DNA of 64,000 nucleotides, taken from positions 1-64,000 of the forward strand of contig JBBIKG010000015.1 of assembly GCA_037445555.1 (NCBI GenBank), written 5' to 3'. The DNA comes from JAAYJT01 sp037445555. Its GTDB lineage: Bacteria > Bacteroidota > Bacteroidia > Bacteroidales > JAAYJT01. Both the position numbers and the translations under genes were made by a program. The notes under the pieces were generated by a model. That model did not search any database and had not been told where the DNA came from. It saw only the letters and a list, made by a program, of their open reading frames with translations. Of the stretch, positions 42,581-51,504 are shown piece by piece; position 1 is the stretch's first letter; each line of letters opens with the position of its first letter.

Positions 42581-42592
42581 CTATGTTGCAAA
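42574..42592. repeat. 8-bp inverted repeat over the trpB2 -33 element
   Basis: TTTGCAAC (42574-42581), TAT, GTTGCAAA (42585-42592) form a perfect palindrome of 8-base arms covering the -33 element. It is suited to a dimeric DNA-binding protein. A terminator of the upstream lptD is the alternative, but no T run follows on the minus strand. Confidence 0.6.
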
Positions 42593-42607
42593 ATTTTCAA
42601 TAGAAAA

Positions 42608-45286
42608 TTAATAGTCTCTAAAATCTTTCTTGCGAGTCAGCTTCAGATCCTGCAACACGCTCGATTTGGCGTTGATCTGAAAATTCCAGCTTTTCATGCC
42701 GCCGGTGGGTATCCAGTTGAAACGCATTTCCCAGCAGTGCAGGTCGCGGTGTATATTGAAAGAGGTATAGCTGATTTGTTTGCTGATAAAATCATACCCT
42801 GAATTGAAAGCGACCTTCCACTTGGGCGTGAGGTTTATGTCGCCGTTGAAATCGAATGTTTGAATGGTTTTGGTTTCAAACTTATTTTGTAACGGTGAAA
42901 ATAGGTTTGTGAGCATGAAGCTGTAGTTGAAACTGAAATTCCATGGCTGGTTCCAGTCGATAAAATTTTGTGGAAACATTCCAATCTCGGCCAGCTCCTG
43001 CGGTGTTCCAAAATCGGAAACAGGTTTTCTAATGGCCGGATCAGTCTCTTTCTTACCAAAGGTACTCGAATTGATGCTGTATGAGAGCGCCACCCTGAAG
43101 TTGACATTATCCCGGCGGAGCAGTTTCCTGTCTGTTTCCCAGACAAATTTGTTGATGCTGCGCCCCTGGCTGTCTTTGGCATAAGGAGTCCACATCCCAT
43201 TGAACGAAAGCTGCAGTTGGTTGAAAAGGGTGGTTCTGGCACCAACAAATACTCCCGACCACCGCAACGAGTCGCGGGTCATATCATAGGATGCCGACAT
43301 AGTCAGCCCTTCGATAAGTTTTACTTTCCTCATCCCGCTGATTGTGTCGCTTTTTGACCTCACTTTGGCTTCAAGATTATGACTGAGACTGATATTTAGG
43401 CTGCCAGATTTCCGATCGGGTGGTGTGCCAAAAAGTGAATTCTGGTAATAGCTGTAGCGCTGCGTTTTTCCCTTATTATTGATCTGTACCACTGACCAGT
43501 ATCCCCAACTTTCGGCACCGAAATCGGGGCGGTAGCTGAAGCCAACCGAAGGATACATGACATGCCTCAGGGCACGAAGTGGACCTTTCTTGAACTGCAC
43601 CAATCCGTATAATGTCGTACTCAACGATGAACTGACATCAAAGTCGTGCACGCTTCGAAAGCCCGAAACCGTATCAAGAACAATCTTTTCGTTATCCCAA
43701 CGCTGTTCGATACGTTGAAAATACCATCGTTCGGTAAAGTTGGCCGAAGTGCTCATGTTGAAATATTTAAGCACCCTGACAGTCGAATTGATGGGAATTG
43801 AGTGCCTTACGCCATTGCGAAATTTATCAAGCGCCCCTTCGGAGAAGAGCAATGAGTCGGGGGTGCTGATTTCATTTCGTGCGTTCATGGTATAGTTCAT
43901 GCTGATGTTTTCGTACCAGCGAATAGCACCAACCCTGGTTTGCCTCCGGAACGGATAGATACGGTTCATGCTGAAAGAAACATCAGGGGTGGTAAGCGTA
44001 ACGATTCGCGAAAGTGTATTTTGGGTGTGGTTTAACCCTGCATTGAGGTAGTATTTATTAGCAAAACTGGTTTGATAGGTAACAGCTGAGGTGAATGTAT
44101 TTGACAGATAATTGTTGGCCGAAACCGGATTGTAGCGGTTGAACTTGCTGGTTACAACATTCACATTGGCTGTGAAGCGGCTCACCGGGTGGGCCTTAGG
44201 GTCCTGGTTATGGTTCCAGGTTACCGAAAAATCCCTCCGCTTCTGATAGTTGGGCGTTCCTTCGGTGCCAAGAATGTTGCGGGCCAGGCTGAAACTGAAG
44301 CCTCCGTTGTATTTGTAGCGTTTGCGGTAGTTCAGGCTGGGTTTCACTGCCCAGCTTCCACGGGTGTAGATATCGCCCCGCAGGTATAGCTCGAAATGGT
44401 CGGATAGGCCAAAGTAGTAACCGCCATTTTCGAAATAGAACCCACGCTCTGCCGATTCGCCCCACGAAGGAGGCAAAATACCCGAGGTCTGCCCTTTTTT
44501 GTTCGGAATAAGGCCAAACGGGATAACCAGCGGCAACGGAACATCTGCAATGGTAAGATACACAGGCCCTGTGACGATTTTCTTGCCGGGTATCACCTTG
44601 GCTTTCTGGTATCTGAATTCGAAATGAGGGTGCTCGAGGTTACAGGTGGTATAGCTGCCGTCACGTACATTGGTGATGTCATCTTCCATCTTTTTAACCA
44701 GCCTTCCGTGAAGATATCCGTCGCCTTCCTGGGTAATGACCTTATTGATGTACCCGCGCTTGCTTTCGAAATTATATCGCATGGTGTTGGCTTTGAAGCT
44801 CTGCTTGCCTTCAGTAAAAACAGGCATTCCCCTCATCACTCCCGCCGAGTCGGGCATTCCAGTGGCAAATAGCGTTTTCGTATTGAAATCTACTTCCACA
44901 TAATCAGCTTCGACCTGTATATTTCCATATTTTATAATGGCTGAGCCAAAAAGGTAGACTTTATTATTAAACAGGTCGAGCCTTACGGAGTCCTCGGCAT
45001 TATAGTCAACCGTGGCTGTGAAAAGGTTTGCCCGTCTTACGGCAGCGGTGTCGGGCATTAAGCGAAGGTCTTGCGCAGTATCGGTTTGCTCTGTCGCAAG
45101 AGGAGGCTGGGAGATGAGTGCATTGGAGCAAAACAATGTCAACCATATCGCAATACCAACAGCTCTGTATCCGGCGAAAAAGCTGAAAACGTCCGAACCT
45201 AGAAGCCCGAAGCTCAATGGTAATGCGTTGTGTGGGGGCGGTGAGGATCGAGGACGCAGCATCGGAATCGTGCATCGATCCGGCAT
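42608..45286 (-). CDS. lptD: Putative LPS-assembly outer-membrane protein LptD
   Basis: The roughly 890-residue protein places LPS in the outer leaflet of the outer membrane. After a hydrophobic signal-like segment (VGIAIWLTLFCSNALIS) it has an OstA/LptA-like N-terminal region (LFNNKVYLFGSAIIKYGNIQVEADYVEVDF) and a long beta-barrel. Barrel marks include PFGLIPNKKGQTSGILPPSW near 265 and many aromatic strands such as YYFGLSDHFELYLRGDIYTR. The C terminus is full length. The start is uncertain: an ATG at 45286 or a GTG at 45331; I chose the ATG. An OstA-like protein lies 2.3 kb away on the same strand, so LPS transport genes cluster here. It is divergent from the amidase gene. Confidence 0.87.
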   Translation of the reverse strand: MPDRCTIPMLRPRSSPPPHNALPLSFGLLGSDVFSFFAGYRAVGIAIWLTLFCSNALISQPPLATEQTDTAQDLRLMPDTAAVRRANLFTATVDYNAEDSVRLDLFNNKVYLFGSAIIKYGNIQVEADYVEVDFNTKTLFATGMPDSAGVMRGMPVFTEGKQSFKANTMRYNFESKRGYINKVITQEGDGYLHGRLVKKMEDDITNVRDGSYTTCNLEHPHFEFRYQKAKVIPGKKIVTGPVYLTIADVPLPLVIPFGLIPNKKGQTSGILPPSWGESAERGFYFENGGYYFGLSDHFELYLRGDIYTRGSWAVKPSLNYRKRYKYNGGFSFSLARNILGTEGTPNYQKRRDFSVTWNHNQDPKAHPVSRFTANVNVVTSKFNRYNPVSANNYLSNTFTSAVTYQTSFANKYYLNAGLNHTQNTLSRIVTLTTPDVSFSMNRIYPFRRQTRVGAIRWYENISMNYTMNARNEISTPDSLLFSEGALDKFRNGVRHSIPINSTVRVLKYFNMSTSANFTERWYFQRIEQRWDNEKIVLDTVSGFRSVHDFDVSSSLSTTLYGLVQFKKGPLRALRHVMYPSVGFSYRPDFGAESWGYWSVVQINNKGKTQRYSYYQNSLFGTPPDRKSGSLNISLSHNLEAKVRSKSDTISGMRKVKLIEGLTMSASYDMTRDSLRWSGVFVGARTTLFNQLQLSFNGMWTPYAKDSQGRSINKFVWETDRKLLRRDNVNFRVALSYSINSSTFGKKETDPAIRKPVSDFGTPQELAEIGMFPQNFIDWNQPWNFSFNYSFMLTNLFSPLQNKFETKTIQTFDFNGDINLTPKWKVAFNSGYDFISKQISYTSFNIHRDLHCWEMRFNWIPTGGMKSWNFQINAKSSVLQDLKLTRKKDFRDY

Positions 45287-45430
45287 ATCTGGTTCGCTTT
45301 TTCCTCTCGCATGAAGTTTTTCCCAGTGCACACGCCTCGAAATAAATAAAACTTAGAAGTTTGTTAAATTTACACACAACACCATCGCTGGGTTTTGCGT
45401 TTCAAAACTAAGACAAAAACTGCCTCTGTC

Positions 45431-46570
45431 GTGAAACGTCTGTTTATAATTTTTGTTTTACTCTGGTTGCTTGCATTGCCTGGCACGGTTGCCGCCCAGC
45501 GCACAAGCCATAGTATAAGCAAGGTGGTTCTTGATGCCGGGCATGGCGGAAAAGACCCCGGAGCTTTGGGCAAGCGCTCAAAAGAAAAAGATATAACGCT
45601 GGCAATTGCTCTGAAAACCGGCAAACTTATCCAGGAAAATATTAAAGATGTCGAGGTCATTTATACACGCACTTCCGATGTTTTTATTGAGCTGTTTCGC
45701 CGGGCACAAATTGCCAATACGGCCAAAGCAGATCTGTTTATTTCAATCCATTGCAATGCAGCACGATCGGCATCGCCCAGCGGTGCGGAAACCTTTGTGA
45801 TGGGGCTGCATAAAAGTCAGGAAAACCTTGATGTCGCCATCAAAGAGAATGCTGCAATTCTGCTCGAAGATAATTATATGGCTGTTTACGAAGGATTTGA
45901 TCCCAATACACCTGAGGCATACATCATTTTTTCGTTATACCAGAACGCCTATCTTGAGCAAAGCCTCGCATTTTCACAAAAGGTTCAGGATCAGTTTAGC
46001 CGCCGTGTAAAGCTTGCTGATCGCGGAGTGAAACAAGCCGGGTTTCAGGTCTTATATAAAACTGCAATGCCGGGCGTATTGATCGAAACAGGTTTTATCA
46101 GCAACCCAACTGACGAAGCATTGTTAATGAGCACCGAAGGTCAAAACTTCATTGCTTCGGCTATCTTTCATGCTTTTAAGTCCTACAAGGAAAGTGTAGA
46201 AAAAGCAGGCCAGGTTCAGCAATTGGCCAAAGTACCACCACCTGTAAAGGAAAAAACTCCGGAAAACATGCTCTCCGACCCTGCAAGAGCCCCCACAGGC
46301 GACGTGCTTTTCAGGGTTCAGTTCCTTACCTCGCCTACCGATGTTCCGCTAAACGCACCCGAGTTTAAGAACATACGTACCCTGAAGCGATACCTGCATG
46401 AAGGTATGTACAAGTACACCTCAGGAAACGAAAGAAGCCTGTCGCTTGCCGTAAAACTTAAAGATGAAATGGTAAAGAAAGGGTATAAGGATGCATTTGT
46501 GATAGCTTTTCTGAACGAACAGCGTATTGGGATCGACGAAGCAGTTAAGATTCGGCAGCAGAAAAAGTAA
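45431..46570 (+). CDS. N-acetylmuramoyl-L-alanine amidase with SPOR-like domain
   Basis: The 379-residue zinc amidase cuts the bond between MurNAc and the stem peptide, as needed to split daughter cells. A signal peptide (ALPGTVAAQ) is followed by an Amidase_3 domain: VVLDAGHGGKDPGALG with the first zinc His, a Glu in the ELFRRAQIAN region, SIHCNAARSASPSG with the second His, and the active-site Glu in LIETGFISN. The C-terminal part (FRVQFLTSPTDV, then RYLHEGMYKYTSGNE and KKGYKDAFVIAF) looks like a SPOR domain, which binds denuded septal glycan. I chose GTG at 45431; the earlier TTG at 45395 would make a poor signal. It is followed by a MlaD-like gene. Confidence 0.9.
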   Translation: MKRLFIIFVLLWLLALPGTVAAQRTSHSISKVVLDAGHGGKDPGALGKRSKEKDITLAIALKTGKLIQENIKDVEVIYTRTSDVFIELFRRAQIANTAKADLFISIHCNAARSASPSGAETFVMGLHKSQENLDVAIKENAAILLEDNYMAVYEGFDPNTPEAYIIFSLYQNAYLEQSLAFSQKVQDQFSRRVKLADRGVKQAGFQVLYKTAMPGVLIETGFISNPTDEALLMSTEGQNFIASAIFHAFKSYKESVEKAGQVQQLAKVPPPVKEKTPENMLSDPARAPTGDVLFRVQFLTSPTDVPLNAPEFKNIRTLKRYLHEGMYKYTSGNERSLSLAVKLKDEMVKKGYKDAFVIAFLNEQRIGIDEAVKIRQQKK

Positions 46571-46621
46571 GGCCGCTATATGAATTGGGCTACTGAAAGA
46601 TAAAAAAACCCGATTTAGTGT

Positions 46622-46629
46622 TAACTTTG
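46622..46629 (+). promoter_or_regulatory. -7 promoter box of the MlaD-like gene
   Basis: TAACTTTG is a perfect -7 match, 26 bases before the ATG. A GGAAGGG purine stretch precedes the start. No clear -33 element is seen. Confidence 0.55.
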
Positions 46630-46655
46630 TTTTCGTTAATTAACCGGAAGGGTGC

Positions 46656-47654
46656 ATGAAAATCGCAAGAGAAGTTAAGATAGGAGCTTTTCTTCTTGTC
46701 ACACTAGCATTTTTTATATGGGGCTACAACTACCTCAAAGGGAAAGATCTGTTCAAAAAGCAGCTTCAGCTTTATGCGGTGTACGAAAATGTGGGCGGCC
46801 TGTTGGCCGCCAACCCGATATTTCTGAATGGTTTGAAGATAGGACAGGTTCAGGACTTGTACTTCGAAGGCCACGGATCATCGCGAATCATTGCCAGACT
46901 GTTCGTTTCGTCTGATATACGCGTTCCGTACGACTCAAGAGCCATTATCTACAGCCACGATATTATGGGAGCAAGGGCGATCAATCTCATCCTTGGCAAC
47001 TCGGCCGTGCTGGCCAAAGACGGAGACACCCTTATATCAGGCACCGAAGCCACCCTGCAGGAAGAGGTTAACCGCCAGGTGCAGCCAATCAAAAAGAAAG
47101 CTGAAGATCTTTTGCTAAGTCTTGATTCAGTAGTTACAACAATTCAAACAGTGCTGGATGCGGAAACAAGAAAAAACCTGGTCCAAAGTTTCGGCAGCAT
47201 TCGCCAAACCATCAACAACCTGGAGCATACCAGCTACACCATCGATACCCTGGTGCAGGCGGAGCGCAGGCGCATGGCCCTGATACTGGCCAATATCGAA
47301 TCAGTGAGCACCAACCTGCGTAACAACAACCAGTTGCTTTCCAACTCAATCCGGAACATTAGTGCAATAAGCGATACGATTGCATCCTTAAACCTTCGTC
47401 AGACATTTACCCGATTCGGCACTGCCGTTGACAACCTTTCTCTTATGCTCGACCGCCTTGACCGGGGCGAAGGAAGCCTTGGGAAACTCATAAACGACCC
47501 AACGCTTTATCGCGAACTTGAAACGTCATCACATGAATTAAATCAGCTGCTCGAGGATATCAAGATGAATCCGAAACGCTATGTGCATTTTTCGATCTTC
47601 GGACGAAGTAGCAAAAACAATCCTTATCTTCCGCCTTCACAGCCCGGCAACTAG
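46656..47654 (+). CDS. MlaD/MCE-domain protein
   Basis: The 332-residue protein has one N-terminal membrane segment (IGAFLLVTLAFFIWGYNYL at 8-26) and an MCE domain at about 35-115 with the usual LFKKQLQLYAVYENVGGLLAANPIFLNGLKIGQV. A long helical region follows (120-270) with NNQLLSNSIRNISAISDTIASL type repeats. MCE proteins form rings that carry phospholipids between inner and outer membranes. The MlaF/E ABC parts are not in this window. Its stop overlaps the stop of the convergent OstA-like gene by sharing CTAG. It lies just downstream of the amidase but has its own -7 box. Confidence 0.9.
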   Translation: MKIAREVKIGAFLLVTLAFFIWGYNYLKGKDLFKKQLQLYAVYENVGGLLAANPIFLNGLKIGQVQDLYFEGHGSSRIIARLFVSSDIRVPYDSRAIIYSHDIMGARAINLILGNSAVLAKDGDTLISGTEATLQEEVNRQVQPIKKKAEDLLLSLDSVVTTIQTVLDAETRKNLVQSFGSIRQTINNLEHTSYTIDTLVQAERRRMALILANIESVSTNLRNNNQLLSNSIRNISAISDTIASLNLRQTFTRFGTAVDNLSLMLDRLDRGEGSLGKLINDPTLYRELETSSHELNQLLEDIKMNPKRYVHFSIFGRSSKNNPYLPPSQPGN

Positions 47655-49162
47655 TTGCGGTTGAAGATATCCTCCCTGCTTTTCGGCCTTATGCCTTCCT
47701 GCCAGTTAAAATTGCCTAATTCACGTTGTGCAGAGGTAATATCCTGCTCCGGAATCACCGAGCCTATTGGCCGCTCGAAATAATAGATGCGTGAGATTTT
47801 ATTCTCCAGAAGCTCAATGCGCATACTGCTGGCAATCATTTTATTCAGTCCCAGTAGCGACCGATCATCCTCGCGGACATAGTATAGGGTTTCTGCATTG
47901 CCGGTAACGTGAATGGTTTTAAGTTCATTTTCTGTAAAATAACCTGTCATTCTCCGGCCTTTTACCTGATTGAAACTGAGTGTATCATCGCGGTTGATGA
48001 TAAATGCCGCACTGGTGAGTGTAAGCCACTCAACCTGCTCGCCCTTAGTTTTAACTACGATGGTATCGGCACTCAGCTGATTTTCGCCGGTCCAGATGAC
48101 AGGGCTTCGGTACATCTGGATTAAAGAATCGGTCACATTATATGCCATTGAATCGCATTTACCCTGCAAATTGCTTCTGTAATACCTCACCTTAAAATAA
48201 GCTTTCACCATGCGTACTGCCTGCGTGCTATCGAAATAGGCTCGGATGGTATCGGCATGCATAAAAAGTGAATCACTGTCCTGAACCATCACAGCCACAG
48301 GCTTTTGCGATATATATGTATAACCGAGATTTTTGAAATATTCCCCATAATTTCCCATCAAGAGGATGTTTTGCACCGTATCGCTGATCATCACATTGTT
48401 TAACGCCCTGCCTGATTCATTTTTCCTATCAAAAAACAGGCTGTCGCCACGGATGGTATGTTCGCCGCTGATGATGGTGGCCCTCTTGTTGAACTGTGCT
48501 TTGTCGTTGACAGTATTATACCACCCGTTTTCACAACGTATAGATGCATTTTTGGCCTGGATGAAGGTGGGGCCGTGGAAATAGGCGATACGACTGTCGG
48601 TGGCATATACCAGGGTATCGCTGTACATCACATATTCAGGGTTATACAACTGAACATCGCGCCTGAAATAGATGCGCTTTTCTCTTGTTACATAATATCC
48701 GGTATTGCTTGTCAGACGGTTCTGGGCATCCAGAATTTCGGCGTTATTCTCGTAATAGGCAATATCCGTATTTCGGTTGTAAACCAGGGTGGATGTTTGC
48801 AGGGTGGTTTTTTTATCGATCATCTTCACATTTCCCTCGATATTTGCCAGCCTGGCATTTCCATCATATGTCAATCTCTCTCCATACAGGTTCAGGGTAT
48901 CGCCTGATCGTATTCTCACCCTGCTGAACGCTTCAAAACTATTGGATGCTTCGTTGAGCCAGGCGCTGTCGCAATACATCATCGCACCGTCATGTTCGAG
49001 CGCTACATTCCCAATCAGCCGCTTGATGCTGCTTCCCATACGGTTATCGAATCGCAGTTCGCTGGCGTCGATCAGTCTCACCCGAACGGGTTGCTGCGGT
49101 ATGCCCGTTAATGGCAAAGCCATCAAAGCAAACACCCAAAACTTTTTAAGCAGCAAATGCAT
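47651..49162 (-). CDS. OstA/LptA-like periplasmic protein
   Basis: The 503-residue protein has a signal peptide (VFALMALPLTGIPQQ) followed by repeated OstA-type strands: LIGNVALEHDGAMMYCDSAWL, IEGNVKMIDKKTTLQTSTLVYN and RRDVQLYNPEYVMYSDTL. OstA-fold proteins form the periplasmic bridge for LPS export (LptA) or the N-terminal part of LptD. It is longer than E. coli LptA (185 residues), the usual state in Bacteroidota. An upstream ATG at 49198 would add twelve residues to a good signal, so I chose 49162. It is convergent with the MlaD-like gene, and lptD lies 2.3 kb away, so it probably acts with LptD. Confidence 0.85.
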   Translation of the reverse strand: MHLLLKKFWVFALMALPLTGIPQQPVRVRLIDASELRFDNRMGSSIKRLIGNVALEHDGAMMYCDSAWLNEASNSFEAFSRVRIRSGDTLNLYGERLTYDGNARLANIEGNVKMIDKKTTLQTSTLVYNRNTDIAYYENNAEILDAQNRLTSNTGYYVTREKRIYFRRDVQLYNPEYVMYSDTLVYATDSRIAYFHGPTFIQAKNASIRCENGWYNTVNDKAQFNKRATIISGEHTIRGDSLFFDRKNESGRALNNVMISDTVQNILLMGNYGEYFKNLGYTYISQKPVAVMVQDSDSLFMHADTIRAYFDSTQAVRMVKAYFKVRYYRSNLQGKCDSMAYNVTDSLIQMYRSPVIWTGENQLSADTIVVKTKGEQVEWLTLTSAAFIINRDDTLSFNQVKGRRMTGYFTENELKTIHVTGNAETLYYVREDDRSLLGLNKMIASSMRIELLENKISRIYYFERPIGSVIPEQDITSAQRELGNFNWQEGIRPKSREDIFNRN

Positions 49163-49248
49163 GACACCTAAACTTATAAAAATCACCTGACTTGTCATCA
49201 GAGTGTTTCAGGAAGCACACCGGATAAAAAATACAGCAGTGCGCGTTT

Positions 49249-50451
49249 TTATTCAGCCGTTACTATTTCGTAGGTGTCGGTGGCAATAACAAGTTCCTCG
49301 TTGGTAGGGACAATTAAAACCTGAACTTTCGATCCGGGTTTTGTAAGTATGATTTCCTTGCTACGCACCTTGTAGTTTTTCTCCTCGTCAAAATCGACCC
49401 CCATGAAGCCAAAGTCTTTCATAGTGACTTCGCGTGTAATCCAGTCATTTTCACCAACACCACCAGTAAAAATAATAATATCCACGCCAGCCATAGCTGC
49501 GGCATACGCTCCGATGTATTTTTTTATCCTGTACTGGTACATCTTAAGCGCCAGTGCAGCTCTTTCATTACCTTGTTCGGCAGCAATCTCAACATCACGC
49601 ATGTCAGATGAAATACCTGATATTCCAAGTATACCGCTGTGTTTATTAAGCAGGGTATTCACGGTTGAAATATCAATTTCTTCTTTGTTGGCAATCTGAA
49701 TTATAGCTCCGGCGTCCAAATCACCACAACGAGTTCCCATGATTAGCCCTTCGAGGGGCGTCATGCCCATACTTGTATCTAGCGATTTGCCCTTTTGGAT
49801 GGCAGCAATCGAGGCCCCGTTGCCCAAATGGCAGGTAATGATGTTCTGGGAGTAATAATCAACCCCCAGGATTTCGCACGCACGCCGGGACACATAGCGG
49901 TGGCTGGAACCATGAAATCCGTAGCGGCGAATCTTATATTTCTCATACAGCGAATAGGGTATGCCATAAAGATAGCTGTACTCGGGCATGGTTTGATGAA
50001 AAGCTGTATCGAAAACGCCCACCTGGGGAACATTTGGAAGCAGGTGAGTAATGCTGTAGATACCTTCAAGGTTTGGCGGATTGTGTAAGGGTGCCAGGTC
50101 AATACATTCTTCCAGTGCTTTAACAACCTCCGGTGTTATTGAAACACTTCCCCCAAACATTTCGCCGGCATGAACTACACGGTGACCAACTGCATCAATG
50201 TCGTTTATGCTCGACAAGGAACCGTATTGAGGGCTGATTAACACACCGAGCAGGTACTCGATGCCAGTCTGGTGATCGAGAATTTCGCCCTCGAGCTTAA
50301 CGTCCACGCCGTCGATGCGTTGATGTTTGATGAGAGACCCTTTGAGTCCGATTTTATCAACCAGTCCTTTAGCCAGCACTTGTCGCGATGGCATTTCAAA
50401 AAGCTGGTACTTGATCGATGAACTGCCGCAATTAAGAACTATTATTTTCAT
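49249..50451 (-). CDS. ackA: Acetate kinase
   Basis: The 400-residue ASKHA-fold enzyme converts acetyl phosphate and ADP to acetate and ATP, giving energy in fermentation. Landmarks are VLNCGSSSIKYQLFE near 5-19, GHRVVHAGE near 88-96, AFHQTMPEYSYLYGIPYSLYEKY, RRYGFHGSSHRYVS near 171-184, HLGNGASI near 207, and FTGGVGEN near 325. All match known acetate kinases in order. It is the last gene of a three-gene unit, pta, 3-hydroxyacyl-CoA dehydrogenase, ackA. The 46-base gap to the dehydrogenase gene has no terminator. Its full length and motifs suggest it is active. Confidence 0.97.
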   Translation of the reverse strand: MKIIVLNCGSSSIKYQLFEMPSRQVLAKGLVDKIGLKGSLIKHQRIDGVDVKLEGEILDHQTGIEYLLGVLISPQYGSLSSINDIDAVGHRVVHAGEMFGGSVSITPEVVKALEECIDLAPLHNPPNLEGIYSITHLLPNVPQVGVFDTAFHQTMPEYSYLYGIPYSLYEKYKIRRYGFHGSSHRYVSRRACEILGVDYYSQNIITCHLGNGASIAAIQKGKSLDTSMGMTPLEGLIMGTRCGDLDAGAIIQIANKEEIDISTVNTLLNKHSGILGISGISSDMRDVEIAAEQGNERAALALKMYQYRIKKYIGAYAAAMAGVDIIIFTGGVGENDWITREVTMKDFGFMGVDFDEEKNYKVRSKEIILTKPGSKVQVLIVPTNEELVIATDTYEIVTAE

Positions 50452-50497
50452 GTTAAGGAGTTATCTAAGAAATGAAATTTGTTGGATCCCGCATGTA

Positions 50498-51466
50498 TTA
50501 CTCTCGCCCAAGCCGTGTAATAGGGCCTTTTTTCACAATTTTGCCCTGCTCGTTGTACACATAAAATCCCTCGCCTGTTCGCCGGCCAACCATATTGGCT
50601 CTGGCCAACCGCTTTATTATGGGGGATGGTTTATACTTCTCGCTTCCAAATTCGGCATAGAGATTCTCCATCCACTTGAGCACTTTATCTATACCAATTT
50701 TGTCCGCCATCTCAAAGGGGCCGTACTGCAATCCGGAAGTTTCGCGCATTACCTCATCGATATCGCCTACCGTGGCCACACCTTCCATCAGAATTTCGCA
50801 GGCTTCGTTTATGAGAGGCACCAGCATGCGGGTGCTGACATTGCCCGATGATTCGTTGACGTTGATCAATTTCTTGCCCACCATTAAGGCGAATTTCTTA
50901 ACCTGATCGTATGTGTGGTCATCGGTATAGACACTGCGAACTGCTTCGATGATTTTAACCTTATTGATAGGGGCGAAAAAATGCAGTCCCATAGCCCGCT
51001 CGGGATGGTTGAGCACTGAGGCTATTTCGCTGATCATGAGGGTGGCTGTATTGGAAGCAATGACTGCCTCGGACGCAACAACTGCTTCTATTTTCCTGAA
51101 AATCTCCTGCCTGAGTTCCAGGCTGGTTCCTTTCTTCTTTGTATTCACAGTCTCTACCACAATGTCGCAATCACTGATGTTAGCATAGTCAGTTGAGCCT
51201 TTGATTCTGGAAAGGATAAGTCTTTTTTCTGTTTTTGTCAGCCCCCATTTACTTATACGCTCGTCCAGCAGCCGCTCCATACGGGCAAAGATTTCTTCGA
51301 TTCGCTGTTCGCTTATATCAATAAATACCACTTCGATACCCGACTGGCTTACAAGTAGAGCCAATTCTTGCCCCATGGCTCCTGCTCCGACGATGCCAAC
51401 TTTTTGCAGTGCTTTACGTGCTTGCATCGATTGGCTTAGTCCGAAATCTTCTAATCGCTCAATCAT
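50498..51466 (-). CDS. 3-hydroxyacyl-CoA dehydrogenase family protein
   Basis: The 322-residue NAD-dependent enzyme has an N-terminal Rossmann fold (VGIVGAGAMGQELALLVSQSG near 23-43, FIDISEQRIEEI) and the C-terminal helical 3HCDH domain. GLHFFAPINKVKIIEAVR near 150-167 is the family's catalytic His region, and GPFEMADKIGIDKVLKWME and GRRTGEGFYVY close the protein. It would convert 3-hydroxyacyl-CoA to 3-ketoacyl-CoA or the reverse, as in butyrate synthesis or fatty-acid oxidation. An N-terminal extension of about 20 residues precedes the fold. I chose the ATG at 51466 over the earlier in-frame start at 51577 inside pta. It lies between pta and ackA. Confidence 0.9.
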   Translation of the reverse strand: MIERLEDFGLSQSMQARKALQKVGIVGAGAMGQELALLVSQSGIEVVFIDISEQRIEEIFARMERLLDERISKWGLTKTEKRLILSRIKGSTDYANISDCDIVVETVNTKKKGTSLELRQEIFRKIEAVVASEAVIASNTATLMISEIASVLNHPERAMGLHFFAPINKVKIIEAVRSVYTDDHTYDQVKKFALMVGKKLINVNESSGNVSTRMLVPLINEACEILMEGVATVGDIDEVMRETSGLQYGPFEMADKIGIDKVLKWMENLYAEFGSEKYKPSPIIKRLARANMVGRRTGEGFYVYNEQGKIVKKGPITRLGRE

Positions 51467-51504
51467 TGTTGATTTATTTGTTTCATGGTTAATATCTATA
51501 ATAC

